Numbered from the stretch's first letter, positions 22,585 to 35,150 are shown. The stretch: DNA of 64,000 nucleotides from Cepaea nemoralis (GCA_014155875.1 JACEFZ010022421.1:542001-606000), one strand, 5' to 3'. Notes: generated by a model from the letters alone, not told the origin. Numbers and translations: made by a program.

Positions 22585-22775
22585 CTCTCTTGTTAACATG
22601 CAAAGATAGTAATTTACTGCATAAGATACATTTTATTTTCTGAATTGCATCTTTTGCTTAATCTGTTCTGCTCTTAAACTTTGTCACACAACTTCCATCT
22701 GATGTTGTGCTTGCCCCTAGTATTTGGATTTATTAACGTGGTTAAACACTTTCCCTTTTATTGTTATTGCACATA
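22585..22775 (-). repeat. Duplicate LINE segment, paralogous to 23200-23410
   Basis: Blocks AACATGCAA, CTTTTGCTTAATCTGTTCTG and CTTCCATCTGATGTT occur in the same order as AACATGCAA, CTTTTCGCTTGTCCTGTTCT and CTTCCATCTGATGTT at 23200-23310. Either a second fragment of the same LINE or a local duplication. Confidence 0.6.
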
Positions 22776-24480
22776 TTCATCATCATTATCCAGTGCCTTG
22801 TCGGCTGGCGTTGGCGATCATGCCTCTTCTCAAATTATGATCTCCGAAGTCATGGATCAATTCGTGTGTTGACTCCCTTCCGTGCCATGACACAAGACTG
22901 TCAATAATCTATTGACGCCGTCTTCCTCTTTGGTCCGAAAATCTTTCAGGGTGTCACAACATGTTGCAGTTTTTTTCTTCTCATAACATGGCTAAATAAC
23001 GAGGACTGCCTCTTTCTGATGTTTGTGATAAGTTGTCTTTGCGACTCAGCTTCCCGTAAAACACTCTGATTGATCTTTTTGGCTGCTTAACTAATTTTAA
23101 GCATAAACACATCTCTAAGGCTTCCAGGGATGTTTTTCGCCAGTGTACTAATTGTCCAGGAGTCGCAGCCGTATGTTAACACTGGTTCTATGTAACATGC
23201 AAGAACTCATTTTTCAAAGGACAGTAACTTATTGCACTAAACTTTCTTCATTTGATAGAATGCACTTTTCGCTTGTCCTGTTCTGCTCTTGATCTCAGTG
23301 ATGCATCTTCCATCTGATGTTATCCATGTGCCTAGATATCTGAATTTCTGCACTTGCCACTTGCCCCAACATAACGCCGTGTACTGCGATTGCACATTTA
23401 AGCACGATATGCTTTTTTTGGTATCACAATAACTTATGTCTTTCTATTATTAAAACTAAGGCCCATTATTTCACTTTCTACAACCACTGTAACTATCAAT
23501 TCTTGTAGATCGTTCTGACTTGTTGCTCTCAAGATGGTGTCGCCAGCATAATGTAAGTTATTTATATTGTGTCCACCAACCAGGTTCCCTGACATATTTT
23601 CTGTAGATATCATTACATATTGTACAATGAGAACAAATCAGGAGACAATACACAACCTTGTCTGACGCCCGTCTTTGTATACTGAAATGTTCCTACAAGG
23701 TTGTTGATTCTTATGGCTGCTGTTTGCTGCTAATATATGTTCTTGATTATTTGCAGATCTTTGCCGTCTTTGTTCAGTTGCTCTAGTAACTGTATTATTT
23801 CTTCATGCTTCACATTGTCAAATGCTTTTGTGTAGTCTGTGAAGCATAAGTATAGATCTGTTTTTACTTCTATAGCTCTTTTTAATAGTGTCCTGAGAAT
23901 ATATATAGCATTGTTTGTGCCCTTTCCCTCCACAAATCCACACTGTTCATCACTAATTTCTGGTTTAATCTTATTTCTTATTCTGTTCATATTTTTCTGA
24001 GTAACAGCTTTGTCATGTGACTCATAAGACTTATTGTGCGATGCTCTTCGCATACTAAAGCGCCTGGTTTCTTAGGCAGAACTATAAAGATGGATTTTAA
24101 TAGGTCACCAGGAATGTACCCACTAGTGTAGATGTCATTTGGAAATTGTGTCAGTATTTATATTCCAAAATCACACAGAGCCTCAATTTCCTCTACAGTA
24201 ATGTTGTCTGAACCGGGTGCTTTTCCTTTCTTTGTGCGATGTAGTGCATCTTCAACTTCCGCTGCAAGTATTGGTGGAACTTCACCATTGTTTTAAATAT
24301 TTACATCGGGTCCCCTTTCATCACAGCTCTTCCAGATATTCTGTCCATCTATTGACTATATCATCTTGTCCCATCAATATTGTACCGTTCTTTGATTTTA
24401 AACATATAATGGTAGTTCATGTTTTCCTACCGGTTATTGTATTTATTCGTTGATACATGGAACATCGTATTACAGTCCTC
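22776..24480 (-). pseudogene. LINE-B (endonuclease/RT type) 3' two-thirds, decayed
   Basis: The minus-strand frame at 23730-24053 reads DEQCGFVEGKGTNNAIYILR and later LCFTDYTKAFDNV. These are RT fingers and palm motifs (QxGF, D-x-x-KAFD). Downstream on the same strand, 22915-23110 encodes a thumb/C-terminal part with LITNIRKRQ and SHVMRR. Upstream codons to about 24480 retain the GSDNI-like region. Stops and frameshifts are frequent. Related 3' ends lie at 27075-27400 and 37468-38515. Confidence 0.75.
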
Positions 24481-25025
24481 TAAAAGTACTGCTGGGGTTG
24501 AGAAATATCATCATCGCCTTTTAACTCCAGGCAGGCAAAATCCAACCTCCACCCCCACGTGATAGAGGATAGGAAACACACTACGATGCAGTAAGCCTAG
24601 CAGCCCTAAAAGTGGACTCTGCAGAGCAGGTTACTCACTTGTCCTGGCCGCCGGAAATAGCTGTCAAAAACAGAAATAATACTCTCGTTTAGATGCTGAA
24701 ATTAAGGGGAAACCACCACATTATCTTCCCAAGATTTTAGAAATTCTACAGATCAGGGTAAGAGAATGACGTTAATGGCTGTCTTGGCACATTCTCGTCT
24801 GGTAGTGACTGTTACAAGCCAAAGGAAACACTAGACCGTCATCAAGCTACTGATGGCAAAACTAGAACGAACGCGTTTAAAATATGATCGCAAATGTCAG
24901 GACATATGCAATGGGAAAGATAAACAATGTAAAATAAAACAGAAAAATATGAAGATCAATATCCTGGGTATGATTTACATGAGGTGGAAGGGATCTGGTA
25001 AAGTAATAACGGATAAACATTTAGT
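24481..25025. other. Unassigned spacer
   Basis: Nothing recognised. Confidence 0.4.
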
Positions 25026-25036
25026 AGTGTCTTCAT

Positions 25037-25281
25037 GCCGGCTTCGTGGCTTAGAGGTTATAACTTTTCTCCGTAATCTCGTATACTCTCGCAAGGGTAA
25101 CGTGATGACGGTGAGAATCAGCAGTGGTTCGAATCGCATCCGTAACTTACGGGGTATGTGAGCCGGCCGCTCAGAAAGCAATGGCAAACTACTGAGCGTA
25201 ATCTTGCCAAGAAATCAACATATAACTGAAAGATGCTGGTGTTGACAGCGATGTCCTGTAAAGGATATGCAAAAAAAAAAA
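25037..25281 (+). mobile_element. SINE-B, best copy; TSD AGTGTCTTCAT
   Basis: An 11-bp duplication AGTGTCTTCAT lies at 25026-25036 and 25282-25292, with an 11-A tail at 25271-25281. The A-box-like TGGCTTAGAGG at 25047-25057 and B-box-like GGTTCGAATCG at 25126-25136 mark a tRNA-derived pol III promoter. The spacing between them is longer than in a real tRNA. The stem CGCTCAG/CTGAGCG lies at about 25166-25200. Confidence 0.92.
25047..25136 (+). promoter_or_regulatory. tRNA-like A and B box promoter of SINE-B
   Basis: TGGCTTAGAGG and GGTTCGAATCG match the consensus of the internal pol III promoter. The function is inferred from the motif only. Confidence 0.65.
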
Positions 25282-25292
25282 AGTGTCTTCAT

Positions 25293-26055
25293 AAGACGAC
25301 GAAAACGAAACATGAACAGGGCTAATGTTTGAAGCAGAGTTGGGTTAACAGTTGTAAATAGTTGAACTTACGTGAAGTCGAATAGCGGGGTATCAAACTG
25401 TCGGTTAATAGTAACTGTATATCGCGAAGCCTCGCTATTACAGTGGTTAGTGCGCTTGTGTACCAAGACAGTGGTCCAGGATCAGTCCCCAACAGCGGCG
25501 GGCTTATTTGTCCCGTCCAGTATGTCTGTGGGGCCAATGTACATCATAACACGGATACATGATCATGTTTTTACACATTTCTATAAACTGTTCAAGATGG
25601 AAACTACCGTCTGTCAAGACGGCAAGGTGCTAGTCTTAAGTCGGACAAGAAAACAGAAAGGCAACTTGTCACCGGATCTTATTGTACGGTGGCCTAAAAC
25701 TTATGTAGGCGTTAACACTGCATACTCAATGGCAGTGTCTGCCATGGTGTTAATTACTATATATGTGAACTCCGTTAACACATGTGTACATTATCGGATG
25801 AGAATCAACCAGCGGCTACTTGAGAACATTGGGATTCGAGGCGAGGGGACACAGGGAGACCTAGCTGGAAGGAATATAAAAGCAACATTAAAGAAATCAA
25901 ATATGACATTAGCACAGGAAACAAGACATGCGAAGCATAGAAAATTGCACCTCCTCCTTTATGTAAAGCTTCACGGCAAAAGCAGTAGGACAACAGAAGA
26001 AGAGGAATCAGTTGTGATAACATCGTGTAATTTACTCAATAATCACTTCACGTAA
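25293..26055 (+). other. Unassigned stretch containing a 227-codon frame; tRNA-like block at 25425-25510
   Basis: A frame of 227 codons is open from 25372 to 26055, but its product resembles nothing I know. It has no obvious domain, and its 5' part overlaps a tRNA-like block (GGTTAGTGCGCTTGTGTACC, then GGATCAGTCCCC). Near 25590 it shares ACTACCGTCTGTCAAGACGG with a related string at about 35045, so part of it is repeat DNA. I doubt it is a gene. Confidence 0.35.
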
Positions 26056-26098
26056 TGCTTGCAATGCAAAATCAAAGGGTATTCTTTACTCAGCCCCC

Positions 26099-26100
26099 CC

Positions 26101-26188
<88 letters not shown>
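26099..26188. repeat. (CT)n then (TA)n compound microsatellite
   Basis: About 24 CT units followed by about 20 TA units, preceded by a short poly-C. Confidence 0.95.
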
Positions 26189-26193
<5 letters not shown>

Positions 26194-26394
26194 TTGTGCG
26201 TGTGTGTGTGGTGTGTGTAAGAATGCTGGTTGTAACCTAATGGTACTCTTTACATGTGTGAGGCAATGTAAGTAGAGTTATTTCCAGAGATGTATCCTGT
26301 ATATCGATTTTATAATAGAGTAATAGAAGCTGGTTATCTTCTATACTTACAGTACAAACTTCTTACTGGGGGTTATTGCTTGGTCGGCTGATGT
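26189..26394. other. Spacer
   Basis: Starts with GT-rich sequence; otherwise nothing recognised. Confidence 0.4.
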
Positions 26395-26815
26395 TTTTAT
26401 TAGTTGCTACGTTTGGCTTCTTTTTATTCATCGCTTGGTTGGCTTATTTATTTATTTTTTTTATTTTTTTAAATTTTATGTTGTTTTAATAAATTTTTGT
26501 TCATTGATTAGATGATTGGTTGATTGTTTGATTGGTTGATTGGCTGATTGTTTATTTTGTGATTTGTTGATTACTTATTTTTGTTTTTCTGGTTGTTTTT
26601 TTTTTAAATTGTTTTTGTTGGTTGGCTGGCTGATTTGTTTTGGTTGGTTGGTTGGTCGATTTTCATTTGGTTGGTTGGTGTTTTGAATGGTTTATTGATT
26701 TTACGAGTGGTTGGTTCATTTTGTGTTGGTTGGTTGTCTGGAAGGCTGTTTGCTTATTTATTTTGTTGTTGTTGTTTGTTCCGTTGGTTGGCTGGTGATT
26801 TGGTTGGTGAAATTT
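26395..26815. repeat. T/G-rich low complexity (TTGG/GATTG words)
   Basis: Degenerate GGTTG and GATTG repeats. Open frames here are compositional artefacts. Confidence 0.8.
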
Positions 26816-27074
26816 TCACAGCGCTGAATTTAACTCTTAAATCCAACCCATGGAAGTTTATGTTGACTGAGTGGGGTTAATGTAGACTTTTCTCTCCGCC
26901 CGTTGAAAAGTATCATCTCCATGGTTGCACTGCGGAACTGTTCTTTTCCTCTTCAAGATCATAAACCTGCGGGGTGTGCCAGGCCGATACTGGAACTTCA
27001 CATCTGAGGAGAGCACTTTAGGATGCAACAAGGTCACGATGAGCCATGACACATGATGAGTGGCTGGAATCAGA
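26816..27074. other. Spacer
   Basis: Nothing recognised. Confidence 0.35.
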
Positions 27075-27400
27075 GATCATCATCGTCATTATGCGCCATG
27101 CCGATAAGCATGGGCGGTCATGTTTTGCCATCTTACACGATCACCGCAGTCGCGGATAAGATCCGTGTTCATATCTCGACCATACCATGTAGCTAAGCCA
27201 TCCAAGTCTTTACTTCTCTGCCTTCCTCTTGATCTTTCCCCCTTCAATCTTGCCAGTTGTTACCAAGTTCTCCAATTTATTTATTCTCATAACGTATCCA
27301 AAATATTTTGACTGTCTATGCCTAATTTCTCTAATCAGTTTACAATTTTCATTTGTTTCTTGTAGGAACTGGAAACAATTAGGTATATTTTGCTCCTGCA
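27075..27400 (-). pseudogene. LINE-B 3' end fragment
   Basis: Minus-strand frame 27210-27401 reads KLIREIRHRQSKYFGYVMR then KLENLVTTGKIEG, parallel to KLIRDIRRRESKTCGHVMR then ELENLVTTSKIEG at 37.6 kb. This is the C-terminal part of a LINE polyprotein after the RT. The 3' end has the ATTATGCGCCATGCCGATAA block, also seen at 37475. Confidence 0.78.
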
Positions 27401-27547
27401 AAAATAAGAGACATACTCAACACAGACACAATGCACATTCACATACCTTACAAGTTAAGAAAATCCACCGTACACAGGTGAAAAACAAAGTGTGACTTAT
27501 CCAAAAATCAGAAGTAATCAATAAATATATAAAATGAAATAATAAAA

Positions 27548-27837
27548 TCTATACCTATAAAAGAGATTGTATGTTTGTGGTTCGGGATGTATTTGCTGCG
27601 TTCGCGAACGGTCGATCCGATTGAGATGAAATTTTCTACACGCCTTCTTTTCATTCCTGTGCAACCGAATGTAATAGTTTCTTAGGGTGCAATCATCTAT
27701 TTACTTACTAAAATTTCATTTTGTAATTATATGACTTAACATAAGAAATATTCTATAAAGGGACATAACTTTTAGTAGCATTGCTATATCTTAGGTTAAG
27801 TCCCCTGGCTAAATCAAATAAAATAAAATCAAAAGCT
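27548..27837 (+). mobile_element. Helitron-like 5' terminus
   Basis: Starts with TC immediately after an A at 27547, followed by TATACCTATAAAAGAGATTG and TTCGCGAACGGTCGATCCGA. As I recall, non-autonomous Helitrons of several animals begin this way, with TC ends and insertion between A and T. The block leads into a GATA array, as in many such elements. Confidence 0.7.
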
Positions 27838-28480
<643 letters not shown>

Positions 28481-28489
28481 TTGTGAGAC

Positions 28490-28660
28490 ACCCCCCCCCC
28501 CCCCCATCCACCCTCATATCTCGCAGTCACCAACACATCCCCCACCCACCAAACCTCCCCCACCCACCCACACATACCCCCACGCACTCACACAGAACCA
28601 GGCAAACATAACTGCCGCCACACACCCACTGATCCCACACACACACACATTTCAACAAGA
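28490..28660. repeat. Poly-C and CA/CC-rich tract
   Basis: A run of about 16 C at 28490-28505, then CACCCA-type low complexity. Confidence 0.85.
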
Positions 28661-28911
28661 AGAAGAAGAAGAAGAAGAAGAAGAAGAAGAAGAAGAAGAA
28701 GAAGAAGAAGAAGAAGAAGAAGAAGAAGAAGGAGGAGGAGGAGGAGGAGGAGGAGGAGGAGGAGGAGAAGAAGCAGAAGAAGAAGAAGAAGAAGAAGAAG
28801 AAGAAGAAGAAGAAGAAGAAGAAGAAGAAGAAGAAGAAGAAGAAGAAGAAGAAGAAGAAGAAGAAGAAGAAGAAGAAGAAGAAGAAGAAGGAGAAGAAGA
28901 AGAAGAAGAAA
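28660..28911. repeat. (GAA)n array with central (GGA)n block
   Basis: About 250 bp, purine-only on the + strand: AAG repeats, a GGA block at 28731-28765, then AAG again. Poly-Glu and poly-Phe frames are artefacts. Confidence 0.95.
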
Positions 28912-28914
28912 CTA

Positions 28915-30095
28915 CACACACATACCCCCGCCAACCACCACATCCCGCACCTATCCACACACATATCCCGCATTCTCACAATTTTCCCCACCCATACACA
29001 CATCAGCCAACCTACACCCACTCACCCACCCAATATTCGCCACCTCTCAACTACACATCCCCACCTATACACACATCCCCACCCATAAACACATCTCCCC
29101 ACCTGCCCACACATATCCCCCACCCATAGCCCAAAAACACACACCTCCCACCCACACACACCCCGCCACCCACATATACCCCACCCACACACATCCGCCG
29201 CTCACACACATCTTCTCACAACTACACACATTCCCCCACCCATACACTCATCTCTCACACACATCCACCCACTCACGTACTCATCCATCAACCACTCACA
29301 CCCACACATCACCCACGTGCCCATCAACACATGCATCTCTCATCTACCCTCCCACCCACACACATCCCAACCACCCAGCCAAACACACATCCCCCATCCT
29401 CGCATACATCCTTCAATCACCTGCACATCCCACACCTCTCCCACATCTCCCGTCCCACACAAAACTCCACCCATAAACACATTCCCCCCACACACACATC
29501 CCCCACATACATTCCCCATACACATCCCCTACCCATCCACATATCCCCCAACTACAATCACCCTCACTGCCCACACATACATTCTCCATCCAGCCACACA
29601 CACCCCACCCAGCCAGACAAATCCCCTATCCACACACACATCCCCAAACCTATCACCCACACCCATCACGCACCCCTCCCCCAACCCACACACATCCCCC
29701 ACACACATTCACCCACACATCTCTCACCCACACACACACTCCCCACCCATCCACCCAAACATCCCACACCCACACACATCCCTCACCCATACACTCATCC
29801 CCAAACCCACAACCCCAAACCCACCTGCACACATCTCCCACCCACCACATATCCCCACACCCACATATATCCCCCACCCACCCATAACCCACTATCAATC
29901 ATCCATCAACATATCCTCCTCAACCCACTCACCCACAACCACGTAGCCAAACACGCATCCCCACCAACACACACATCTCCCCGCCAACCCATACATCCCG
30001 CACGTACCCACACACAAATCCCCCACCCACCCACACAATCCCACCTCGCCAACCCACACATCCTGAGCCCACCCACACACACATCCCGCCATCCT
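28915..30095. repeat. CACACATCCCCCACCC-type degenerate minisatellite
   Basis: 1.2 kb of purine-poor sequence with repeated CCCACACACATCCC words spaced about 15-25 bases. Frames rich in His/Pro/Thr are compositional. Confidence 0.88.
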
Positions 30096-30238
30096 CCAAT
30101 CTACTATTATGATCAAAATCCCACACTTTACACACACATACAGTGACGATTGTCGTGAGCATTGTCGCAAAATTGTAAAGAAAATGGAGAAATATTGTAC
30201 ATATATATTTTGTAACTTCAAATTTAGTGATGCAATTC

Positions 30239-30240
<2 letters not shown>

Positions 30241-30308
<68 letters not shown>
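30241..30308. repeat. (CT)n microsatellite
   Basis: 34 CT units. Confidence 0.95.
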
Positions 30309-30309
<1 letters not shown>

Positions 30310-30359
30310 ACTAGCAATCACTATTTCACCCACTAAGTCACTCATTCCATCTTTCATTT

Positions 30360-30645
30360 ACTCAATATCACACTCTCTTTCACTCTCACTCACACACAGA
30401 CAGACACAGACCCTCTCGCTATCAAATACACATTCCCTCGCATACACACGAAAACATATACACATACACAGACGAGCATACACACAATATACACACGCAA
30501 ATACACACATATCCCCACGCATACATACACACATCGACACCCATATACACATACACACACACACACACACAAATACACACTCCCTCACATACACTGCATG
30601 CATGCACACATACACACACACATGCACATACATACACGAACATAC

Positions 30646-30701
<56 letters not shown>

Positions 30702-31275
30702 GCACATACACACATATACACACGCATATACATATAAACACGCGCACACATGTACGCACACATAAAGACACATATAAACATACTTACACACAAGCACATA
30801 TACAAACACATTTACACACACTTACACATACACACCCACACGCACATTCAGACGTGCACACACATACACCCACATACACACACATACACACATATGGACA
30901 CACGTACACACCAACCCATCCACCCACACACTTACTCACACATACACGCTGCCTCACATAATCTCACCCTCTCACTCACTCATTTACTCTCTAAACCACA
31001 CTAACTCACTCTCTTACTCGCACAGACAAGTACACAGACACACACACACACACTCTCTCTCTCTCTCTCACTCATTAACTTCTCATGCACTCTCTCACTC
31101 ACCCATTGTCTCTCTCTTGCATACTCACTCGCTCTCACACTCACTCGCTCTCACTCTCACACGCACATACACACATACTCACAAATTCTTCCCCTCACTC
31201 ACTAACTCACTCTCCCTTACTCACTCACTCACCCGGCGGCTCTGTAACTCACACTCACTCACTCACTCTCTCACA
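30360..31275. repeat. CA-rich, (TA)n and CACT-rich tract
   Basis: CA-type low complexity with a (TA)n block at 30648-30700 and CACT words from 30960 onward. Confidence 0.9.
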
Positions 31276-31278
31276 CAT

Positions 31279-31876
31279 GTTGTTGTTGTTTGTCCATCAA
31301 GAATGATGATGACCATTCATTTCATCCAGTGGGATTGAAGGTGTGGAGCCGTGGGTTCTAAGATGGCTGATAAGGCCTATTTTGGCTCGAAATGTTCTTT
31401 GACAATGTGGGCAAAGAATGCTTGTCGTCTCTGGAGGAGGATTTCCTGCAGTGGTTTTTCTGTCCTGCCTTTTCTTCACAGCTCTTGCAGTCCTGGTTGC
31501 CTCACATAGGACTGCACCTTTGCGCAATGATGCACGCCACGAATTTCGGTCTCTGGCTGCAGCCTCCCAGGTGTCATGATGAATTCCAAAAGCATTCAGT
31601 GACATTTTCAGAGTGTCTTTAAAACGTTTCCTCTGGCCACCTTGGGAGCGTTTACCACAACGCAGTTCGCTGTAAAAAATTCGTTTAGGGAGCCTGTGAT
31701 CTGGCATGCGAGTCAAGTGACCAGCCCAGCGAATCTGATTCTTCATCAGTAGAGTGTGGATACTGGGCATGGATGCTCTTTCTAGGACTTCAGTGTCTGG
31801 AATCTTGTCTTGCCATTTAATCTTCAGTAGCTTCCTTAGGCAGACCGCGTGGAAGTGGTTTAATTTCCTAGCGTGT
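31279..31876 (-). pseudogene. RTE-like LINE 3' fragment, copy 3
   Basis: The minus-strand frame 31297-31896 is open for the C-terminal part of copy 1, from the RKLNHFHAVCLRK block to the CPHCQRTF finger and the stop at 31297. It differs from copy 1 at only a few residues. The element's 3' end has an (ACA)n-like tail at 31280-31288. The 5' end meets CA-rich sequence at 31876, a typical 5' truncation. Confidence 0.92.
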
Positions 31877-32096
31877 ACACATACAGGTATACACACAACA
31901 CAACTCTCACACTAACTAATTCTCTCACTCAATCTCTCACACATACATGTACACAGACATTCACTTACTCTTTCACCCTCGCAGGCACACGCGCATACAC
32001 ACTCTCTCACTTATTCTGTCTCATACTCACTCTCTCACTCACATTCTTTCTCATTAACTTTCTCACCCACTCTCTCACTCACACAGTGTAAAATGA
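31877..32096. repeat. CACT/CTCA-rich low complexity
   Basis: Continuation of the tract interrupted by RTE copy 3. Confidence 0.8.
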
Positions 32097-32099
32097 TAG

Positions 32100-32937
32100 T
32101 GAAAAAATGATATCAGTAGGTGACTTATGGAGGCATATAGTCGGTATGAAGTAAGTATAGAAAGAGTTTTCGGTTGAATGTGTAGGGACTCTTTGGCGTT
32201 TTCAGATCTGGTGGAAGGCTATTCCACAAGTGAGCACCAGAATACGCGAGACATGTTTTGTATAAGTTCAATCTAGGCATAGGAACCTGTAATAAATTTA
32301 AGCGCTTGCTGTTCATTGCATTAGATTGAATTAACGGTAGAAGATACTCTGGGGAATTTTCAGATATAATTTTATTCACTAATTTGGCTTTGTTAAAAAG
32401 GAATCGCTTTCGAAGTGGTAGAAGTCTTAGATGACTATATAAGTTATTACTTTCAACGTGCTTTATGCCAGAAACTAGACGTATAGCGCGGTTTTGAAGC
32501 GAACACACTCGTTTCATATTAGATTTAGGACACCCATCCCAGACTGTGGAACAATAGTCGAGAGGTGATTGGATATAGCATGCATAGAATATTTTTCGTG
32601 TGCTTTCATCCAAGAAGTGCTGAATTTTAGTAAGTTGGTAAACTTTTTGTGCTATTCTCTTTGTGAGGACGTGAACATGAGAGCTCCAGTTTAGATGTCT
32701 GTCAATTAAAAGACCTAATGTTTTGTGTTCATGTACATTAACTATAGGTAACGTGTATACGTGGAGATCGAGCGGTGCCCCAGTTATGGCTAGGGTCTGT
32801 AGTTTTTGTCTGGTCGTTATTAGCATGGATTTGGTTTTGTCGATGTTAATAATCATGCGGTTTTCATTGCTCCATCTACTAAGGTTATCAAGTTCGTTTT
32901 GCAAAGAGCTCTCTAAGTCACTAAGGTTCTCTTGACT
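32100..32937 (-). pseudogene. C-terminal part of a Jockey/CR1-like LINE RT
   Basis: The open frame 32125-32904 (259 codons, minus) begins in the RT palm-thumb junction (LDNLSRWSNENRMIINIDKT, then KTKSML) and runs through GLLIDRHLNWSSHV and SPLDYCSTVWDG to the end of the polyprotein with HLWNSLPPDLK. These are characteristic of C-termini of APE-type LINEs. The copy is 5'-truncated exactly where the GACA/GATA array begins at 32938. No internal stop is present. The catalytic YADD lies upstream of the truncation and is absent. Confidence 0.85.
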
Positions 32938-33114
<177 letters not shown>

Positions 33115-33154
33115 CCCCGCCAGGGCCTGGGCGAAGCCGGGCCGGGTCAGCTAG
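33115..33154 (+). mobile_element. Helitron-like 3' terminus (hairpin + CTAG)
   Basis: GGGCGAAGCCGGG is hairpin-forming and is followed by CCGGGTCAGCTAG and then T at 33155. Ending in CTRR after a GC-rich hairpin and before T is the Helitron 3' rule. Confidence 0.78.
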
Positions 33155-33155
33155 T

Positions 33156-33324
33156 AACAAATAAGTACAATAGGACAACATAGGACGGCCGACGTTTCGA
33201 TTCTAGGGATTTTTGTCAAGGATAGAACAACACAAATAGACAAAACAACGGAAAACAAATCAACAAAATAACACAACTACTCGCAGAAAAGGCGGGTTGT
33301 GCCGGTTGAGAAGGCCATCTTTCT
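33156..33324. other. Spacer with a GACGTTTCGATT motif
   Basis: GACGTTTCGATTCTAGGG near 33189 is a string I associate with LINE or Penelope-type ends; weak. Confidence 0.3.
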
Positions 33325-33744
33325 CTACAGAGTTTAAGTATAGTTAGGTTGCCAGAGGGCCAGATAGGGTTCATGTTGCCAAAAAAAAAAATGCGAACAG
33401 TCCGATATGAATATAGACAGTTAGGTATGAACATATAGGGGGAGGACAGCATGGTTATAAACAGTGTAAACAGTTGGATATGTATAGATGGAGACGTGTG
33501 GACAGTTGGATGTGAATGTATAGAGGGAAGATGGCACAGTTATACAGTGGCGTCCACAACGGTATTGATACCGGCTGGATGGACGCATCCCAGAGAGTTT
33601 ATTAATTGGCTTTAAATTTTTAGCCTAATGGAACTGTTGGAGAAGCAAGGTTTCAATGCAGTGACACATACATCGTCGACCCCCATTATGGTTGGAAGAA
33701 TTAAAATGGCCCTCTGGTAACCTAACTATACTTAAACTCTGTAG
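33325..33744. repeat. 37-bp inverted repeat with ~350-bp spacer
   Basis: Arms 33325-33361 and 33709-33744 pair over about 36 bases with one mismatch (CTACAGAGTTTAAGTATAGT on the left). The spacer holds a 10-A run and a GTGGCGTCCAC palindrome near 33547. It could be the end of a foldback element. Confidence 0.75.
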
Positions 33745-34532
33745 CCAAAGAGTTGGTTGACAGATTGATTGATTGATAATATTTACTCCATATGTTTTAT
33801 ATGAATCGTTGTTAACATACCCCAACCCAATGCCTATCGTGAAGTAAAGATTATTGTTTTCTACTCCGAGACGTATTTACTGAAAAGGTATATGACTGCC
33901 AAAGTGATGCGTTTTGTTTTATAAGATGAAAAACGTAGTGCAAATTTTCAATTTATAACTGCCAAAGTTATGTTTTTATCATATGAAAACACGTAATGTA
34001 AATATTTCATATATTTCCAGAGGGCAATGAAACTTTGAACATTTCTTATTTAATATTTAAGACTCAAACTAACATGAGACATTATTTAATAACAGAAAGC
34101 CAACATCGCGATGTGACACTTCATGCCAGAGAAGGTATATGCCTCTTGACAATAAATTACTGCTGGGAATAACGACAAAATTATTTCAGGAAATAATATA
34201 GTTAAAAAATAAACAACACCAATGATTAAACCAAAGAAAATAATTAATAAATAAATGTTTATTGCACGAAGAAAGCAGTCGATCGATCGTGTAATAAGCC
34301 GATTATGCCATGAGATTACTACTCTATATTTAGGGGGGAAGGGGGGGGGGGGGGGAATGATTCTATGGATTGTTATTTCAATTGTGGCTATTAATAGGCA
34401 ATGTGGCAAATGACGACAATAGCAAACGTCAAGAAAAGAAGCGACATAAATGTTGACCTCGTACTGTACATAATCTGATAACATGTGGGTTAAAAAATAA
34501 ACAGCGTTTAGGGATACTGTAGCAAGGTAAGG

Positions 34533-34536
<4 letters not shown>
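33745..34536. other. AT-rich spacer with poly-G tract at 34332-34356
   Basis: No gene recognised. Confidence 0.4.

Positions 34537-34618
<82 letters not shown>
34537..34618. repeat. (AT)n microsatellite
   Basis: About 40 units. Confidence 0.95.
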
Positions 34619-34619
<1 letters not shown>

Positions 34620-34620
<1 letters not shown>

Positions 34621-35150
34621 TAGTCCGGTATGACTACGCCATTTTCCGACGGTAGATGGTACTACCTGATTTCTGTAAGCACCGAATGTTGCACGGTGTT
34701 GCACCAAACCCGAAACTCCACATTGTGCGCAATTGGGAGGGTGCACGTCTTACCCTAGTGCTAGGAAATGGAACCTAAAGACTAAATGTCATTGCAAGGC
34801 AGATCAGCCCCTTAGCCTTGGTCGGCAACTGGTCTAGGATGGAAGCTCCGACAGGCCGACAGTTAGAGTATTGCTTTGTTAATCCGGGAGCTTCTGCAGC
34901 TTGTCTTGTTCCAGACATATTGGTGTTACCTTTTCTCTGGGGTAAATTATGCAGGCCGAGAGAGAAATCTTGTTGCATGGGCAACACATGGTCTCTAAAT
35001 TCAGTACAGGCTTTGTGCTATGGAGATGTATAGCTCCATTTTGCAAACTACAGTCTGTCAAGACCGCAAGATGTCTGTCAATACCTGCCACTAGTGTAAA
35101 AGCAATCAAGTGAACGAACGAAATTAATTTCAAAAGGATTCAAACTTAAG
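34620..35150. repeat. Probable LINE-derived repeat
   Basis: Contains ACTACAGTCTGTCAAGACCG near 35046, related to a block near 25601, and a repeat F-like GAACGAACGAA at 35113. Order and composition suggest an untranslated LINE part, but the family is not identified. Confidence 0.4.

Noticed and set aside
25047..25136. tRNA gene
   Set aside because: A and B boxes are too far apart and no cloverleaf or acceptor stem is formed; this is a SINE head.
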